From Viscum album (lineage: Eukaryota > Streptophyta > Magnoliopsida > Santalales > Viscaceae): 64,000 nt of DNA. Position numbers and translations under genes: made by a program. Positions 38,096 to 51,840 of this stretch are shown in pieces (position 1 is the first letter of the stretch; each line of letters begins with the position of its first letter). The notes under the pieces were generated by a model. It searched no databases and was not told the DNA's origin. It saw only the letters and a list, made by a program, of their open reading frames with translations. The stretch lies in contig OY728120.1 in NCBI GenBank assembly GCA_963277665.1, positions 424,706,138-424,770,137 of the forward strand. Reading direction: 5' to 3'.

Positions 38096-40936
38096 TATAA
38101 CACCCCAAACATTATATGGTATGTTTCTCTTAAATACATTATATGAATTAGATATTCTATATTGAAGGAAGCGCTATGTATTTGTGAAACAAAACTTGTT
38201 TATTTATAGGATATAGTCATAACCTAGCTATTAAACCTAAATTTTCCACATCTATGTTTTGAATATTGAAAAATGGACATACACGGTTGCGATTAGGGTG
38301 ATATTTGGAGTCTGATAGAATCAAGTGAATTTTCAGTGAATAGTTACTTACCCTTATGAATTGTAACATACCATTATGAATTGTAACATACCATTATGAA
38401 TATCTATATGACTCTTATGAATGGTAACCTTACCCATGAAATTCTAAATAAAATTTAGGCACCTTAAAAATGAAGATGAATATTTTAAGTGTTTGTATTT
38501 TTTGATTAAATGATGATTTTGATTAAAAATTAAATTTCTTATATTTAGAAATTTATTTTTGAAAAATTGAGTTCATTTTTGGATTTTAAATGTCAAAAAA
38601 TGGTTAGGGTGAATTTTTGGGATTTTTCTGAAATTCCTGAATTTTTTGTGAATAGTAAAATACGATAAATTATGATAAATGCTAAATACATGATTTATTG
38701 AGCCATGGATGATGTCCTAATGGGTTAAGCACACTTGTTTTGAACTCACATGACCTTATTACTATTTTTAGTCATTTAATAATAACTATTTCTTGTCTTA
38801 AGTAAAAAAGAATAAACTAATGATAAAAATCTTAAGAAAACTCTCCTCCCCTCCAATATATAAACCACCCTCACCCCCTCTTCCCCCCACACCGCTCAAG
38901 ATTTGAGACTTACCTATGTTCTAAAAAATTCACTTCCCAAGACATCCCCCCATGTCAAATTCCTTCTAGTCTCACCCAAAGTCCAAAAACAAAGGCCTTA
39001 AGGAGATTCTCAAGGAGGAGTACTCAAGACGTGAACCTCTCTTCCTTGTTCTTTCTACTTCTTTTAAAAGTTACAATACTTTGTTTCTCTCTACTCACTT
39101 CCCCTCATACAAATGCTATGATAATTCCAGTACCTTACATTAAATTGATTTTATTATGATAATTTAATATTTCATCATTATCTCTCTTTTCTCCCTCCTC
39201 TTATACTAAAAATGAAAATATCGCCCGAGATGTGTTAATTTATCACATTCAATGACAACAGGTTTTTAATTTCTATTACTATCTTCAAGACTATTCATGA
39301 AACCCTTTTAATGATTTAACCAGATTATAATATTTTTATTTTATCTTATTAAATGTTCTTTAATCATTACACACTCATAATATAAAATATTAATACAAAA
39401 CAAGTTCATTGTGCACAAAACTTCCAAGTTAATCCAAGTGTTTATCATTATATTTTCTCTAATGAGTCATCCTCATTCTATATAACCAAAATAATTATAA
39501 AATAATGTATATATTTTTAATATAACTAATAATATATATTAACAATTCTTTATTTTTAATGACATTTGAAACTAACTGCCATTCATGAATACAAGTAAAC
39601 TGATCAGGAAAACCAAGGAAGAAAATGCTTCCAAAACAATAAAATTGAACCTCTTAAACCCATAAAAAAGCAATAAATGAACCAAATATGGTTATAATAA
39701 ATAAATTAAAGGTAGATGATGTTATTTAATTATTAATTAATGAATCTAAATTTTATTATTTATGTCATTAATATCAATCGAGAACACCTTCGTGTATAAG
39801 GTAAGAGGTTTCTCATCTCACTTTTATTTCCGTGAGATTTCCATTATTCGGAACTTATTTCTTGTATGTGGTGTATGTTTACTGAAATTTGATATATTAT
39901 ATCATGATTAAATTTATATTCATTTTATTTAGGGATTCACTTGAGTATTATTCACACAATTTATTCCAATGTTTTAAGAGACTTTGTTTTGGTTTCCATT
40001 CCATTGTGATTAACTTGGTATTGTGCACCTAATAATTCTAATGTGGTGTACCTACTGCCCATTTGAGATATTTTTTCATTTTAAGTTGTAAATATATTAT
40101 ATATCCATATTATTGTTTCATGTATAGGATTATTTTCTTAAGTCATATACCCTTTTACATATGGTGTTTATTTGGAATGTTGTTTTGACTATCGAAATAT
40201 TGATGAATCTGTGTCCTCTACTCTACATGGATATTGAAAATTAATATTAAACAGGTTTTAAATATATGTATAAAGAATGATTTGGACTTTTATTGATGGG
40301 TGGGGACAACTAAATCCCCTCTATGTATTGACAGGTCTCATGAGACAAGTCAGTTTGTGACAAACCCTTCAAGTTTGTTTCAAAAATAGAATCAGATAGG
40401 TATCTACCCACAGACTTAATCTATTTTGATAGTATAGTGGTTTCATATTATAGATACATGAAATCTAATTAATAAGAATTTTTTTTATTCAGTTTTAGTT
40501 ATTAATATCCATGAGGTTTTCACTATGAAAAAATATATGGATGTAGTTTCATTATTAGTTTATTAATGGCATGTGTTTTTCATTTATTCACTATACTATA
40601 TTGACTATAAAAATTTGATTATGATTAAATTATTGTTGATTCATGATTCCACTATTTTTAACCCTTACTGGTCATTTTTTCTCAGCTCTTTCATTTGTTT
40701 ACCTTTAACAGGTTATGAAGAGGAGACCATTTATTGAGTTCTCGTGGATGCAGTTTATTAGTTTTTGTTATGTATTGTATTTTTTTACCTTTTCTAATGT
40801 AATATGAGTTACATGTATGTATATAGTCTCTTCAAGACTACTAAACTAATCATTACTTTAAGATTTTATTTCTTGTAGTCATGCCGAAGTAATAATTAAT
40901 GCACCGACTTCGGGATTCTGGGGTCAGGGTGTTACA
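38096..40936 (+). repeat. 5' LTR of the chromovirus
   Basis: It starts TATAACACCCCAAAC (from TGTAACACC) and ends GGGTGTTACA. The TATA box is at 38857-38864. A tandem duplication of an 18-20 bp phrase (CCATTATGAATTGTAACATA) occurs near 38353-38399 and is not intact in the 3' LTR. Confidence 0.92.
38857..38864 (+). promoter_or_regulatory. TATA box of chromovirus 5' LTR
   Basis: TATATAAA in CTCCAATATATAAACCACCC, with a pyrimidine-rich stretch downstream. The 3' LTR has the same box at 46622-46629. Confidence 0.62.
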
Positions 40937-40938
40937 GT

Positions 40939-40950
40939 TGGTATTAGAGG
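40939..40950 (+). other. Primer-binding site, initiator Met tRNA type
   Basis: TGGTATTAGAGG lies two bases after the 5' LTR. It differs from the standard plant tRNA-iMet site TGGTATCAGAGC at two positions. Confidence 0.85.
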
Positions 40951-41417
40951 AAGTTTAGTAGCAACCTTGGAAACTAGATTTTGGAAACATATTTTATAGG
41001 AAATAACCCTAAGTTAGAAATTGATGATAATAATAGAAGAACATCCTAGAATTTTGGTAAAGTAGAGATTATGTGGGTCTTCATAGAAAATACATCCTTG
41101 TATGGATACTACAAGTGGATGTGGTTTTGGCATGGATGTGCCTAGGAGTTACAACTCTGACAAGGAGTTTTGAGCTTGACCTGGGTATCCTGGTACACAA
41201 AAATGGGCCTTACTTCGCACTTAGTTTGACACTCATAGGGGATATTCTTAGGATAATTCACATTTTTTTACAAACTGTTATTAAGGATTTAAAAGTAAAT
41301 ATAAACAATGTTTATAATTATGATATTAGTTTTGTATAAAGTTTTAGATTATATTAAGTATTATCTAGTTATAAATTTTGAAATTTTAACTAATTTAGTG
41401 TATGAAATTGTTTAGTG

Positions 41418-42450
41418 ATGGAGCCTAATAGAAGAAGGGGAATCAATACCCATGGACAATGTAGGGATTTCCCTATTGAGTAAGTCAACACAGTCAGTGT
41501 TGGAGTAGATCAGATCATGACCATATTGGGAAACATTAATCAGGCTGTGTAGAATAACCATGTTACACATGTATTGGACCATTTCATGTGGTATAATCCC
41601 CCATATTTTAGTGGGACTAATAATATGGTGGTAGCTGGGCATTGGATCAATTCCCTTGAAAAGTTATTTCTATAATTACGATGCAATGAAAATGAAAAGG
41701 TAGAACTTGTAGTATATTTCCTCAAGGGTGATGCTAATAAATAGTGGTCCTTGATCAATAATACCATAGAGGAAGAAGAAATAGAATATATGGAATGGAA
41801 AAATTTAAGACAATATTCTTTAAAAAATATTTCCCTCATGAACACAAAACTGAAATAAAGATGAAATTCCTTATCCTAAAGGAAAGGGAGGAAGAGTGTG
41901 TTACAGAGTATGAGTCTACCTTCACAAGATTATCTAGGTATGATATAGATTATGTAAGTGATTTAGAAGACAATATTGATCATTTCTTTGAAGTTCTTAA
42001 GCCAAGAATTTTAAGGGAACTGGCTTCTCAAACACTTTCATCATATGATGAAATTGTATTTAGTTCAATCAAAATAGAGAAGGGATTTGCTAGATCAAAT
42101 TTTTTTAAGGGAAATCAACATAAGAAGAGGCATTATAATAACCATGGAAAATCTAAATCACTTATGAAGAATAATTTAATGAATCAATTTCCATTATGTG
42201 AGAAGTATGGAGAAAAATCATCCTAGGAAATGCTTGAAAGGCATGGGAGTTTACTATAAGTGTGTAGAAAAGGGTTATAGATCTAGTGAATGCAAGGGGA
42301 AGAGACAAGTCAATGATGTTCAAGGCTATAACTTTAGAGATATGGGACACTTTTCAAATGAGTTTCCTAAGATCCAAGGAAACTTTCCTCATAAAAGGTC
42401 ATGAGATCAAGCGAATGATTATGCAATTACAACTACGAAAGTTGAAGTTC
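41418..42450 (+). pseudogene. Chromovirus gag (broken)
   Basis: The ATG is at 41418 with early stops. The gag core is best seen at 41795-42226 (143 codons): F-K-x-x-F-F-K-K-Y-F-P, then F-L-x-L-K-E-R-E-E-E-C-V-T-E-Y, then F-T-R-L-S-R-Y, the standard plant retrotransposon gag pattern. A zinc knuckle follows near 42255-42300 (YYKCVEKGYRSSEC) but has lost its first Cys and its His. Particle formation and RNA packaging would be its role. Confidence 0.82.
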
Positions 42451-45400
42451 TTAACGATGTGGTGGAAGGAATTTTAATTATTTACTCAAACTTATCCAAT
42501 GATTTATTTGATTCTGGATCATCTCATTCATTTATATCTTCTCAGTTTTCCATGAAAATTAAACATTTCCAATTCTATTTAATAATGGAGTTGTCAGTCA
42601 AAACTCTAAGGGGATGTATCATTGCAAAAAAATATGTGTCAATCAGTCCCCCTAATGACACATAAATGTGCTTTAGTTGCTAACCTTATCATCATACCAT
42701 TGATTGAATTAGATATAATTCTCAGTATGAATGGTCTGTCAAATTATGATATGTAGATCTATTGAAAAAAAGAAGGAAGTTACAATTTTTGAGAATGGTT
42801 TAGGATCCCTTATCTTTATAGTAGAAAACTCGCCATCAGATTCATATATAGATCCACCCCCACTAGATCTACTAAATGAAATTCTGGGAGAGGAAGAGAA
42901 AAAAATATCTATGGGTGAGGAAATAAATCTTCAAATTGAATACATACTTATTGTTCCAGAATACATTGTTGTATTTCCAGAGGATTTACCTTGAAATCCT
43001 CTTGAGTGGGAAGTTAATTTCTATATTGATTTAATTCCTTGTGAAATATCTATATCAAAGACTCCATATAGAATGGCCATTATGGAATTGGTGGAGCTAA
43101 ATAAACAACTAGACTAATTGAGTGTCAAATGATTTATTCAACCAAGTGTTTCTCTATGGGGATCCCCTATCCTCTTTGTTAATAAGAAAGATGGATCCAT
43201 GAGGTTGTGCATTGATTATAGGAAAATCAATTCTATTGCAATAAAGAACAAGTATCCTTTACCACTTATTGATTATTTATTTGATCAAATTCATGGAGCC
43301 CAATATTCTTAGAATATTGACCTTTGATCTGGATATCATCAGCTTTGTGTGAGGAATAAGGATATTCCAAAGACAACATTTCGAACCAGGTATGGACATT
43401 ACAAGTTTACAATAATGCCTTTTGGACAGACTAATGGATCCTCTATTTTATGGATCTAATTAATAGAGTTTTCAAGGAATATCTTGATGAATTTGTTGTG
43501 GTATTTATCAATGATATCCTGGTATACTCCAAAATCTACTAAGACCATGAGAATCACTTGGAGATTATTCTAAAAAAATATTAGAAGAAATTAATTATAT
43601 AGTAAGTTTAGAAAGTATGAATTTTGTCTTCAATTAGATTCTTTTATTGTCCATATTTTCTCTAAGGATAGAATTTGAGTTGATCCTATGAAGACAAAGG
43701 CAATCCAAGTATAGAACACACCGATAAAAATAACTGACATATGTAGTTTTATTGGAATAGTAGGTTATTATCGGAATTTTGTTTAGAATTTTTCCTGATT
43801 GGATAACCCGCTAACAAAGATCACACATAAAGGGTTTATGTTTGTATGGAAAAAATAATGTACAGAATTCCTTGAATAATTGAAAAGAAGATTGGTCAAT
43901 TCTCAAATTTTGAGTCTTCCCTTTGGAAATTATGGATTAGTTATATACAGTGATGCATCAAAGAATGGACTGGGTTGCATCCTTAAAAAAATGATAGAGT
44001 TATTTCTTATACATCAAGGAAGTTGAAGACTCATGAGAAAAATTATCCAACTCATGATCTTGAGTTAGTGGCTATAATCTTTTCTCTAAAAATATGTACA
44101 CGCTATCTATATGGTGAAGAATGTGAGATATATACGGATCACAATAGTTTAAAATACATTTTTACACAGAAAGGACTCAACATGAGTTAAAGTAGATGGC
44201 TTGAGTTACTCAAAGACAATGATTTTTCAATACACTACCACCCAAAAAGGCAAATAAGGTGGAAGATGAATTATGTAGGAAAGATCATGAACTTCTGACC
44301 CAAATGTGGATTGAGAGAGATCATATATTCATGGATCTACTAAAGATGGATATGGTAATTATTAATTAAGGGGAAACATCATTACTCTTTAAAATTATTG
44401 TTAAACCATCTTTATTTGAGAAGATAAAAAGCTATCAATCTGATGATTAGAATCTACAAAAGAAAATTAAAGTTTTTAAGGATGGAAGGTTGGTAGACTT
44501 CATGTATTAGGATGAAGTTCTAAAATTTTGGTAGAGGTTATGTGTTCTATATATACCTGAGACAAAAAGGGAACTATTAGACGATGCTCATATATCATAT
44601 TTCTCTATAAACCCTATTAGCACTAAGATGTATATAGATCTTAAGGAACATTTTTGTGGGATAACATGAAGTGATAAATTGCTAACTATGTGTCAAGGTG
44701 TCTAGTTTTTCAACAAGTGGAGGCCAAGAGACAACATCCTAGAGGGTTCATGAAACCTCTGCCTATTACTATGTGTAAGTGGGGTGAAATTACGATGGAT
44801 TTTTTCACAGGACTACTGAGGACACCTAGAAGGAATGATGAAATATGGATAATTGTTGATCGTCTCAAAAATCAGCATATTTCCTTTCTATAAGAGAGGA
44901 TTTACCATTCGAGTTCCTAGAAAGACTTTATATTAATGATGTTGTAAGACTTCATGGTTCACCTCTATCGATTTTATCCGATCGAGTTCCCATATTTGCA
45001 TCAAAATTCTGGAAAAGTCTCCAAAATTATTTAGATACTGAGCTTCATAGGAGTAATTCTTGTCACCTCCAAATTGATGGATAGTTTGAAGGGACTATTA
45101 AAACATTGGAAGACATGTTGAGATCATGATATCTTGACTTTCAAGGTATATGGGATCAATACTTTACTTTGGTGTAATTTTCCTACAATAATAGTTTCCA
45201 TTATAGCATTAAAATGGTGTCATATGAAGCATTATAAGGTAAGAGGTGTCAAACTCCAACATGTTGGGATGATGTTGGTGAGAGGAAACTTATAGGCCCA
45301 GAACTTATCAAAGAGACAAATGTAAAGGTAAATAGAATTCAGGACCACATTATGGAATCCCAAAGTAGGCAAAGAGTTATTCTCAGAATTGGAGAATGTA

Positions 45401-45844
45401 TTTGGAATTTCAAGTAGGAGATCATGCCTTTCTAAAAGTATCTCGGTGGAAGGGTGTCTTAAGGTTAGTAAGAAAGGGAAACAGAGCCCTAGGTACATCA
45501 GACCGTTTGAAATTCTAGAAAGAATCATATTTGTAGCTTACTATTTAGAAATACCACCAAGTCTCTACAAATTTCAAAATGTGTTCCACATGTCGTTGTT
45601 AAAGAAATAAATTCTAGAACCAATTCATGTAATCACCTATAAAGAAATATAGCTTGAACCTGATTTTTCATGCTGTGAATAGCCTATTGAGATTCTTCAC
45701 ACAAGGAAGAAGGTATTGAGAAATCGGACAACTCAACTATTAAAGGTTCTTTGTAGGAACCATAAAATAGAAGAAGAAACGTGGGAACCTGAGGATGTTA
45801 TGAAGAATAAGCACCCATATCTTTTTAGGGAGCAATATACATGA
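42451..45844 (+). pseudogene. Chromovirus pol: protease-RT-RNase H-integrase-chromodomain (broken)
   Basis: Domains in order: protease with FDSGSSHSFISS (about 42508, DSG active site); RT with LCIDYRKIN (about 43207), SGYHQL, PFGQTN and FIND (about 43505), where F-V-D-D is expected; RNase H starting SDASKNGLGC (about 43951); and integrase. The integrase shows a degraded zinc-binding region before the catalytic core (TMDFFTGLL about 44795; IIVDRLK about 44853). The chromodomain lies at about 45680-45830 (ILHTRKKVLRNR...EEETWEPEDVM). There are many stops and frameshifts. In the family the chromodomain steers integration to marked chromatin. Confidence 0.88.
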
Positions 45845-45867
45845 AATATTTTGAGGATGAAATTTCT

Positions 45868-45881
45868 GAAGGAGGGAAGCA
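45868..45881 (+). other. Polypurine tract of the chromovirus
   Basis: GAAGGAGGGAAGCA lies directly before the 3' LTR, as in Tekay-type elements. Confidence 0.82.
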
Positions 45882-48702
45882 TATAACACCACAAACATTT
45901 TAGGGTATGTATCTCTTAAATACTTTCTATTCATTAGATATCCTATATTTCATGAATCACTGAGTCTCTTGGAAACAATACTTGGTTATTTATAGGATAT
46001 AGTCAAAACCTAGCCATTAAAATTAAATTTTCTACTTTTGTGTTTTGAATTTTGAAAAACGGACATACACTATTATGATCAGGGTGATATTTAGAGTCTG
46101 ATAGAATCAATTTAATTTTCGGTGAATATTAACTTGACCTTATGAATATTAACCTACCCTTATGAATAGTGATATGACCCATATTAATGGTAACCTTACC
46201 CATGTAAGTGTAAATAAAATTTAGGAACCTTAAAAATGATGATGAATATTTTAACTGTTGGCATTTTTTGATTAAATGATTCGTTTAATTAAAAATTAAA
46301 TTTCTCACATTTTTAAAATTGTTTTTTAAAAATAGACTTCATTTTTTGATTCTACACAATGAAAAATGGTTAGGGTTAATTTTTTGTATTTTTCTGAAAT
46401 ACATGAATTTTTGTGAATAGTAAAATACGATAAATTATGATAAATACTAAATACGTGATTTATTGAGTCATGGATGATGTCCTGATAAGGTAAGAACACT
46501 TGTTTTGAACTCACATGCATGTATTACTATAATGTTTTCGGGAATCATTACTATTTCTTGTTTTAGGGGAATAATAATAAGCTAATGATTAAAATATTAA
46601 GAAAACACTCCTCCCCTCCACTATATATACCACCCCTCACCCCCTATTCCTTCCACACCTCTCATGATTTTATCCTTAACTAAGTTCTACCAAATACACT
46701 TCCCAATCCCTCCCCCCATGTCCTAGACCTTCTGGTCTCACAAAAAGGCCAAAAACTAATGCCTTAAGGAGATTCTCATGGAGGAGTACTCAAGAGGTGA
46801 ACCTCTCTTCCTTTTTCTTTCAACTTATCTTACAAGTTCTATTCTTTTGTTTCTCCCTCCTTGCTTCCACTAATAAAAATTCTATGATAATTATATTACC
46901 TTTAATGAGCATTAATTTTATTATGCTAATGGAGTATTTCATCATCATCTCTCTTTTCCCCCTCCCCTTATACTAAAAATGAAAATACCATATGAGATGT
47001 GTTAATTTATCACATTCAAGGATGATGGGTTTTTAATTTCTATTACTATATTCAAGACTAGTCATGAAAAAAATTTAATGGATGAAACAGATCATAATAT
47101 ATGTATTTTATCGTATTCAATGTTCTTTTATCCTTACACACTCATAATATAAATTAATAATACAAAACAAGTTCATCGTGCACAAAACTTCCAAGTTAAT
47201 ACAAGCATTTATCATTAACTTTTTTCTAATGATTTGTCCTCATTATATATAAAATAATAATAATAAGATCATTTATATCTCTATAATGTCACTAATTATA
47301 TATATAAACAATTCACAATGTTTAATAACATTTCAAACGAACTTCTATTCATGAATACAAGTAAACAGATCATGAAATTCAAGGAAGAAAATGCTTCCAA
47401 AACAATAAAATTGAACCTCTTAAACCCATAAAAAATGAAATTAATAAACATAATTATGTTATAATAAATAAATTAAATTTATATGAGGTTATGGAATTAT
47501 TAATTAATGAAGCTAAATTTGATTATTCAGGTCATTAAGATCAATCGAGAACACCTTCGGGCATAATGTGAGGGGTTTCTCATCTCACTTTTATTTCCGT
47601 GAGATTTCCATTGTTCACCACTTATTTATTGTATGTGGTGTATGTTTAATTCTATTTTTTATATAATATCATGATTCTATTTATATTAATTTTATTTAGT
47701 GACACACTTCATGATTATTAACTCAATTGATTACAATGTTTTAAGGGACTTGGTTTCAGTTTCAATTTAATTGTGATTTACTTGGTATTGTGAACCTAAT
47801 CATTCTTATGTGGTGTACCTACTGCCCCTTTGAGATAATTTTTCAATTTAAATTTTAAATATATTATATACCCATATTTTGGTTTAATTGATATGATTAT
47901 TTTCTTAATACGTATACCCTTTTACATAGGGTGTCTATCTGGAATGTTTTTTTGACTATGGAAATATTGATGAATCTGTATCCTCCACTCTATACGGATA
48001 TTGAGAAGGCATATTGTACATGTATTAAATCTATGTATAAAGAATTATTTAGAATTTTAGTAATGGTTTGGGCCCTCTATATCCCCTCAATGCATCGACA
48101 TGTCTCATGAGACAAGCCAATTGGTGACAAACCCTTCGATTTTGTTTCCAAAACACAATAAAATAGGTATCTACCCACAGACTTAAAAAATTTCCACTTT
48201 ATAGTGTAATCATGTGCCAGATAAATTATGTCCAATTAATAAGAATTCTATTTTTTTCATTTTTAGTTATTACTATCCATGAGGTTTTCACTTTGAAAAA
48301 ATCTATGGATGCAGTTTCATTCTCAGTTTATTAATGGAATGTGTTTTTCATTTATGCACCATTCTATATTGAATATGCCAATTTGATTATGATCCAATTA
48401 TTGTTGATTCGTGATTCTACTATTTATAACCCTTACTAATCATTTGATATAACCCCTTTCATTTTTACCTTTAACAGGTTATAAAGAGGAGACCATTTAT
48501 TGAGTTCTCATGTATGTTGTTTATTAGTTTTTGTTATGTACTGTATTTTGTTACCTTTACCAATGTAATATGAGTTACATGTATGTATATAGTTTATTCA
48601 AGAATACTAAACTGATCATTACTTCGTGATTTTATTTCTTGTAATCATGTCAAAGTAATAAGTAATGCACCGACTCTGAGTTTCTGGGTTCTGGGCGTTA
48701 CA
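45882..48702 (+). repeat. 3' LTR of the chromovirus
   Basis: It starts TATAACACCACAAAC and ends GGGCGTTACA, 2821 bp. It is collinear with the 5' LTR. The TATA box is at 46622-46629. Confidence 0.92.
46622..46629 (+). promoter_or_regulatory. TATA box of chromovirus 3' LTR
   Basis: TATATATA in the same context as the 5' LTR box. Confidence 0.58.
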
Positions 48703-51316
48703 CACAAGCTATGAAAGCATAGCCAAAAAATGAACCCCTTAAATTTTTCTTTTGGGGTAACCTCATTAAAGTTTCTTGGATTCATCATACACCATCATGG
48801 CATTAAATTTAACCCCAATAATAAAAATTCTATCCTCATCATGTTTCCTCCTTGAAATTAAAAGAGTTGAGAGGACTTAAAGTACACTTTTCTTAATTTT
48901 TTTGCTTTATATCCAACCTCATGGGAAATTTTTTTCCCTTCACAAAATTGGTGAAAAAAGTGGCCACATATCAGTGGATTTATGGATATCATGAATCATT
49001 AGATGTTCATAAGAAATATCTCTTAATCCCACCATTATTTATGCAACCCATTGAAGGAAATTCACTCACTCAATATGTGACATCCCTGGAGCAATCATTG
49101 GGTGCCTTGCTCACACAAAATAATAATTATAGTAATGAGAAAAACATATATTATCTCATTCAAACCATGATCTTTGATGAGACTTTATATTAGGATATTG
49201 AGAAGATCTTCCTGGTGTTAATATTCATGGTTCAAAAATGGAGGCACTACTTGCATATCCATGAGGTCCATTTGGTCTCTCACAATAACCAGCTCAAATA
49301 TATCCTTGGTTTTCCTATGTTTAAGTGACTTTGGCATGGTGGGTGGTTATCCTATATCAATTTTATTTACTATTAAATACTCAAAAGGTATTGAAAGGTC
49401 AGGCTTTGGAAGATTTTCCTACAGAGCGCCTGTCTACAGAAATGAGTTCTTTAATCATTGAATTGTTGAATGAAGATATTTTTTCTATTCATAATGGCCC
49501 CAAAGAATGGGAAATATATTCTTATGTTCCATGAAGAATACCAATAGGTAAGATAATATATGACCCTTTTCTCAAAAAAATCAAGTTAGGGTTCATTATT
49601 ATCTCTCCAGAAAAGGTAATATTGTCATACTCCTTCCGATTATCAAAAGGTTGTACTAACAATGAGGCAAGATACCATGCCATCATTTCAGGCCAAAAAC
49701 TTGAACTCCAAATACTAGTGGCCCATCTAGAGTTGAAAATTGATTCAAAGTTATTAATTAAACATATAAATATGGATTATTCTATCAAAAAAGAAGAACT
49801 AATTACCCTTATTAACTATGTACAAGGGTAATGGAAGAGTTCCCATAGATCCAACATTGACTCATTTCCTAAAATCATAGAATTTCCAAGAAGATTCATT
49901 GGAAGATGAATCTATGACTTTAGTAGATCCAAGATGGGATGAGATGGTCATCAGAATTACTCATCACCAAATGGTCTCATATTTTCTTCAAGTTATAACT
50001 AAAGAGATTGATGAAATCAGTCATCTACCTGAACTATATATTCATACCACTAGGTGGATGATTTCCATTGTGGACTTCCTCTGGAATGGATTACTCCCAT
50101 AGGATAGATCTAGGAAAGAGAAAATCCAATGATGAGAAACCAACTTCACTCTTTATGAAGTCCCAAATTACTATAAATTCATCTTTAAATGAGGTTTTGA
50201 TGGATTCCTTTTCATATGTATCGATTGATAAGAGGTTATCAACATCCTGAAAGAATTAAATGTGGGATCTTATAGTGCGCACTAGTCAAGGTTCAAGATT
50301 TCTCATAAAATCAGGAGGCTTGGGTATTACTAGCCCACTATGACACAAGATTGCACATATCCACCAAGAAATTCCATTCCTTCCAAGTGTATTCCAACTT
50401 CATCCATCATCCATCAGAGTTTCTACATATATCCAAATACTTCTTTCCACATTCATATGGTGAATGTATGTCGTGGGTTTATACCCTCCAACTATGGCCA
50501 AGCAGATAAAATACATCTTAAGTATTACTGATTTCTTCTTCAAATGGGCTAAGGAAATTCCCCTCGAACGAGTTAGCGTCAAAATCATTATCATCTTCAT
50601 GAAGGAAAACATAATTACTAGATTTGGTTTCCCTCATACAATACTGATAGAAAACATCACCAATTTTGGTTTAGTTGAGGTGAAAAATCTATATCATGAG
50701 TTCATTATCAAATCCAAATGTTCATCTTGATATCATGTAGTGGCTAATGGATAGATAGATTCCTTAAACCAGACTCTATTGAAAATAATCTAGTATAAAT
50801 TGGATAATGAAAAAATTCCTTTTCATAACAAGATCTTTCATGCCTTATGGGATTACTGGACTACAACCTGCACTGCCACACAGACGACTGCATATTCACT
50901 AGTATACAGGACAGAAGGAGTCCTTCCCACTAAGGTCCAATTTCTAATGATCTATATTGCTATCTGTGACAAAAAAATCCATGGATGATAATTCATAGAA
51001 ATTAATAGATGAATTATAGTGATTATATGTGAAAATATTTCATTCCTTTCATCACTTGGAGGTCAATAAAAATTGGATAGTCCAAGATTTTAACAAGAAG
51101 GTCTTCCATCGATCATTCCTCCAAGTAGAATTGTTATTGGCCCTTAGAACTCCAATGATAGCATTAAAGAAGCCCCCAAATCTTGATCCAATGTGGGAGG
51201 GACCTTATTCCATACATGAGGTCCACTATAATGGAGCTTGTTCCTTGATCTCAATGGATAGAGATCTCATTATGACCCCAACCAATGAAAGGTTCCTAAG
51301 GAATCATTTCATGTAA
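48703..51316 (+). pseudogene. Tat-like pol, remainder: RT end, RNase H, second RNase H, integrase (broken)
   Basis: It resumes exactly where 38095 broke off: the residues around the junction fit the Tat RT block after the catalytic motif (H-K-L...K-M-N-P-L-K-F). The first RNase H begins about 48990 (KYLLIPPLFMQP). A linker ending KGQALEDF (about 49395) leads to the second RNase H at 49540-49831 (LSKGCTNNEARYHAIISGQ, then IDSKLLIKHIN). Integrase follows with YILSITDFFFKWAKE (about 50518) and RFGFPHTI (about 50620). The C-terminal block (GPYSIHEVHYNGACSL) ends at TAA 51314-51316. Stops are scattered, though several 60-95-codon windows remain open. Confidence 0.85.
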
Positions 51317-51840
51317 TATCACAACACTCATCCTATAATTATGACATTAAACTTCACAACACTTCCTAGTCCAACCTATAAGACATTAAACTAAAAATCA
51401 TGTCATCATGAGTGTATGACATTAAACTGCATGTTATACATCTCATCTACATGAATGGGTAATCTTTCTTTTTCAAATGACCTTAAAAACAATAAAAAAT
51501 CATCCATGTCGCAAGAATATAAATTGCATGACACCAACATCCAAGTCATTAGAAATTAAATTGTACAAGAAATTCCTTCTTTCATGATATAAAACTACAT
51601 GATTTAGATTTTTGAAATAATATATAATACCACATAGAATTCTAACACATTCTTGAGCGGGTTACATTTATTACTATTGGTATCCTACCGCACCTTCATT
51701 CAAGAATTGTGTATGACTTTATTATCATCTAAAAAGATATGTTGTAAAGATTATAATTCATGTATTTCCCCCTCAATCATTCTAAAAACATCAAATCCCC
51801 CTTTTCCCCATGTGAAAATTTGATTGATGTGGGAAATTAT
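51317..51840. repeat. Start of Tat 3' untranslated region, GACATTAAACT motifs
   Basis: Non-coding. The phrase GACATTAAACT(G/T) recurs near 51344, 51383, 51419 and as variants farther on. It also recurs in the repeat family beginning at 51841, so this may be the eroded edge of that array. Confidence 0.5.

Larger units (their letters stand above)
38096..48702 (+). mobile_element. Full-length decayed Tekay/Del-type chromovirus (Ty3/gypsy)
   Basis: The element is 10607 bp with LTRs of 2841 and 2821 bp, a tRNA-iMet-type primer site, gag, protease, RT, RNase H, integrase, a C-terminal chromodomain and a purine tract before the 3' LTR. The gene order and the chromodomain define it as a chromovirus; the long LTR starting T(G/A)TAACACCCC suggests Tekay/Del. 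Flanking 5-mers CATAA (38091-38095) and CACAA (48703-48707) form a target duplication with one mismatch. The first 67 bases of the two LTRs differ at 9 positions, so the insertion is old. Every ORF is interrupted. Confidence 0.93.
31300..51316 (+). mobile_element. Decayed Tat/Ogre-type Ty3/gypsy element (coding core, interrupted)
   Basis: The gag-protease-RT-RNase H-second RNase H-integrase order fits the Tat/Ogre lineage. The second RNase H placed before integrase is diagnostic of Tat. Two later elements interrupt it: a solo LTR (33017-35762) and a chromovirus (38096-48702). The coding core without insertions is about 6.7 kb. Stops and frameshifts occur throughout. Outer LTRs were not delimited, so the element extends beyond these coordinates on both sides. 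Confidence 0.8.
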
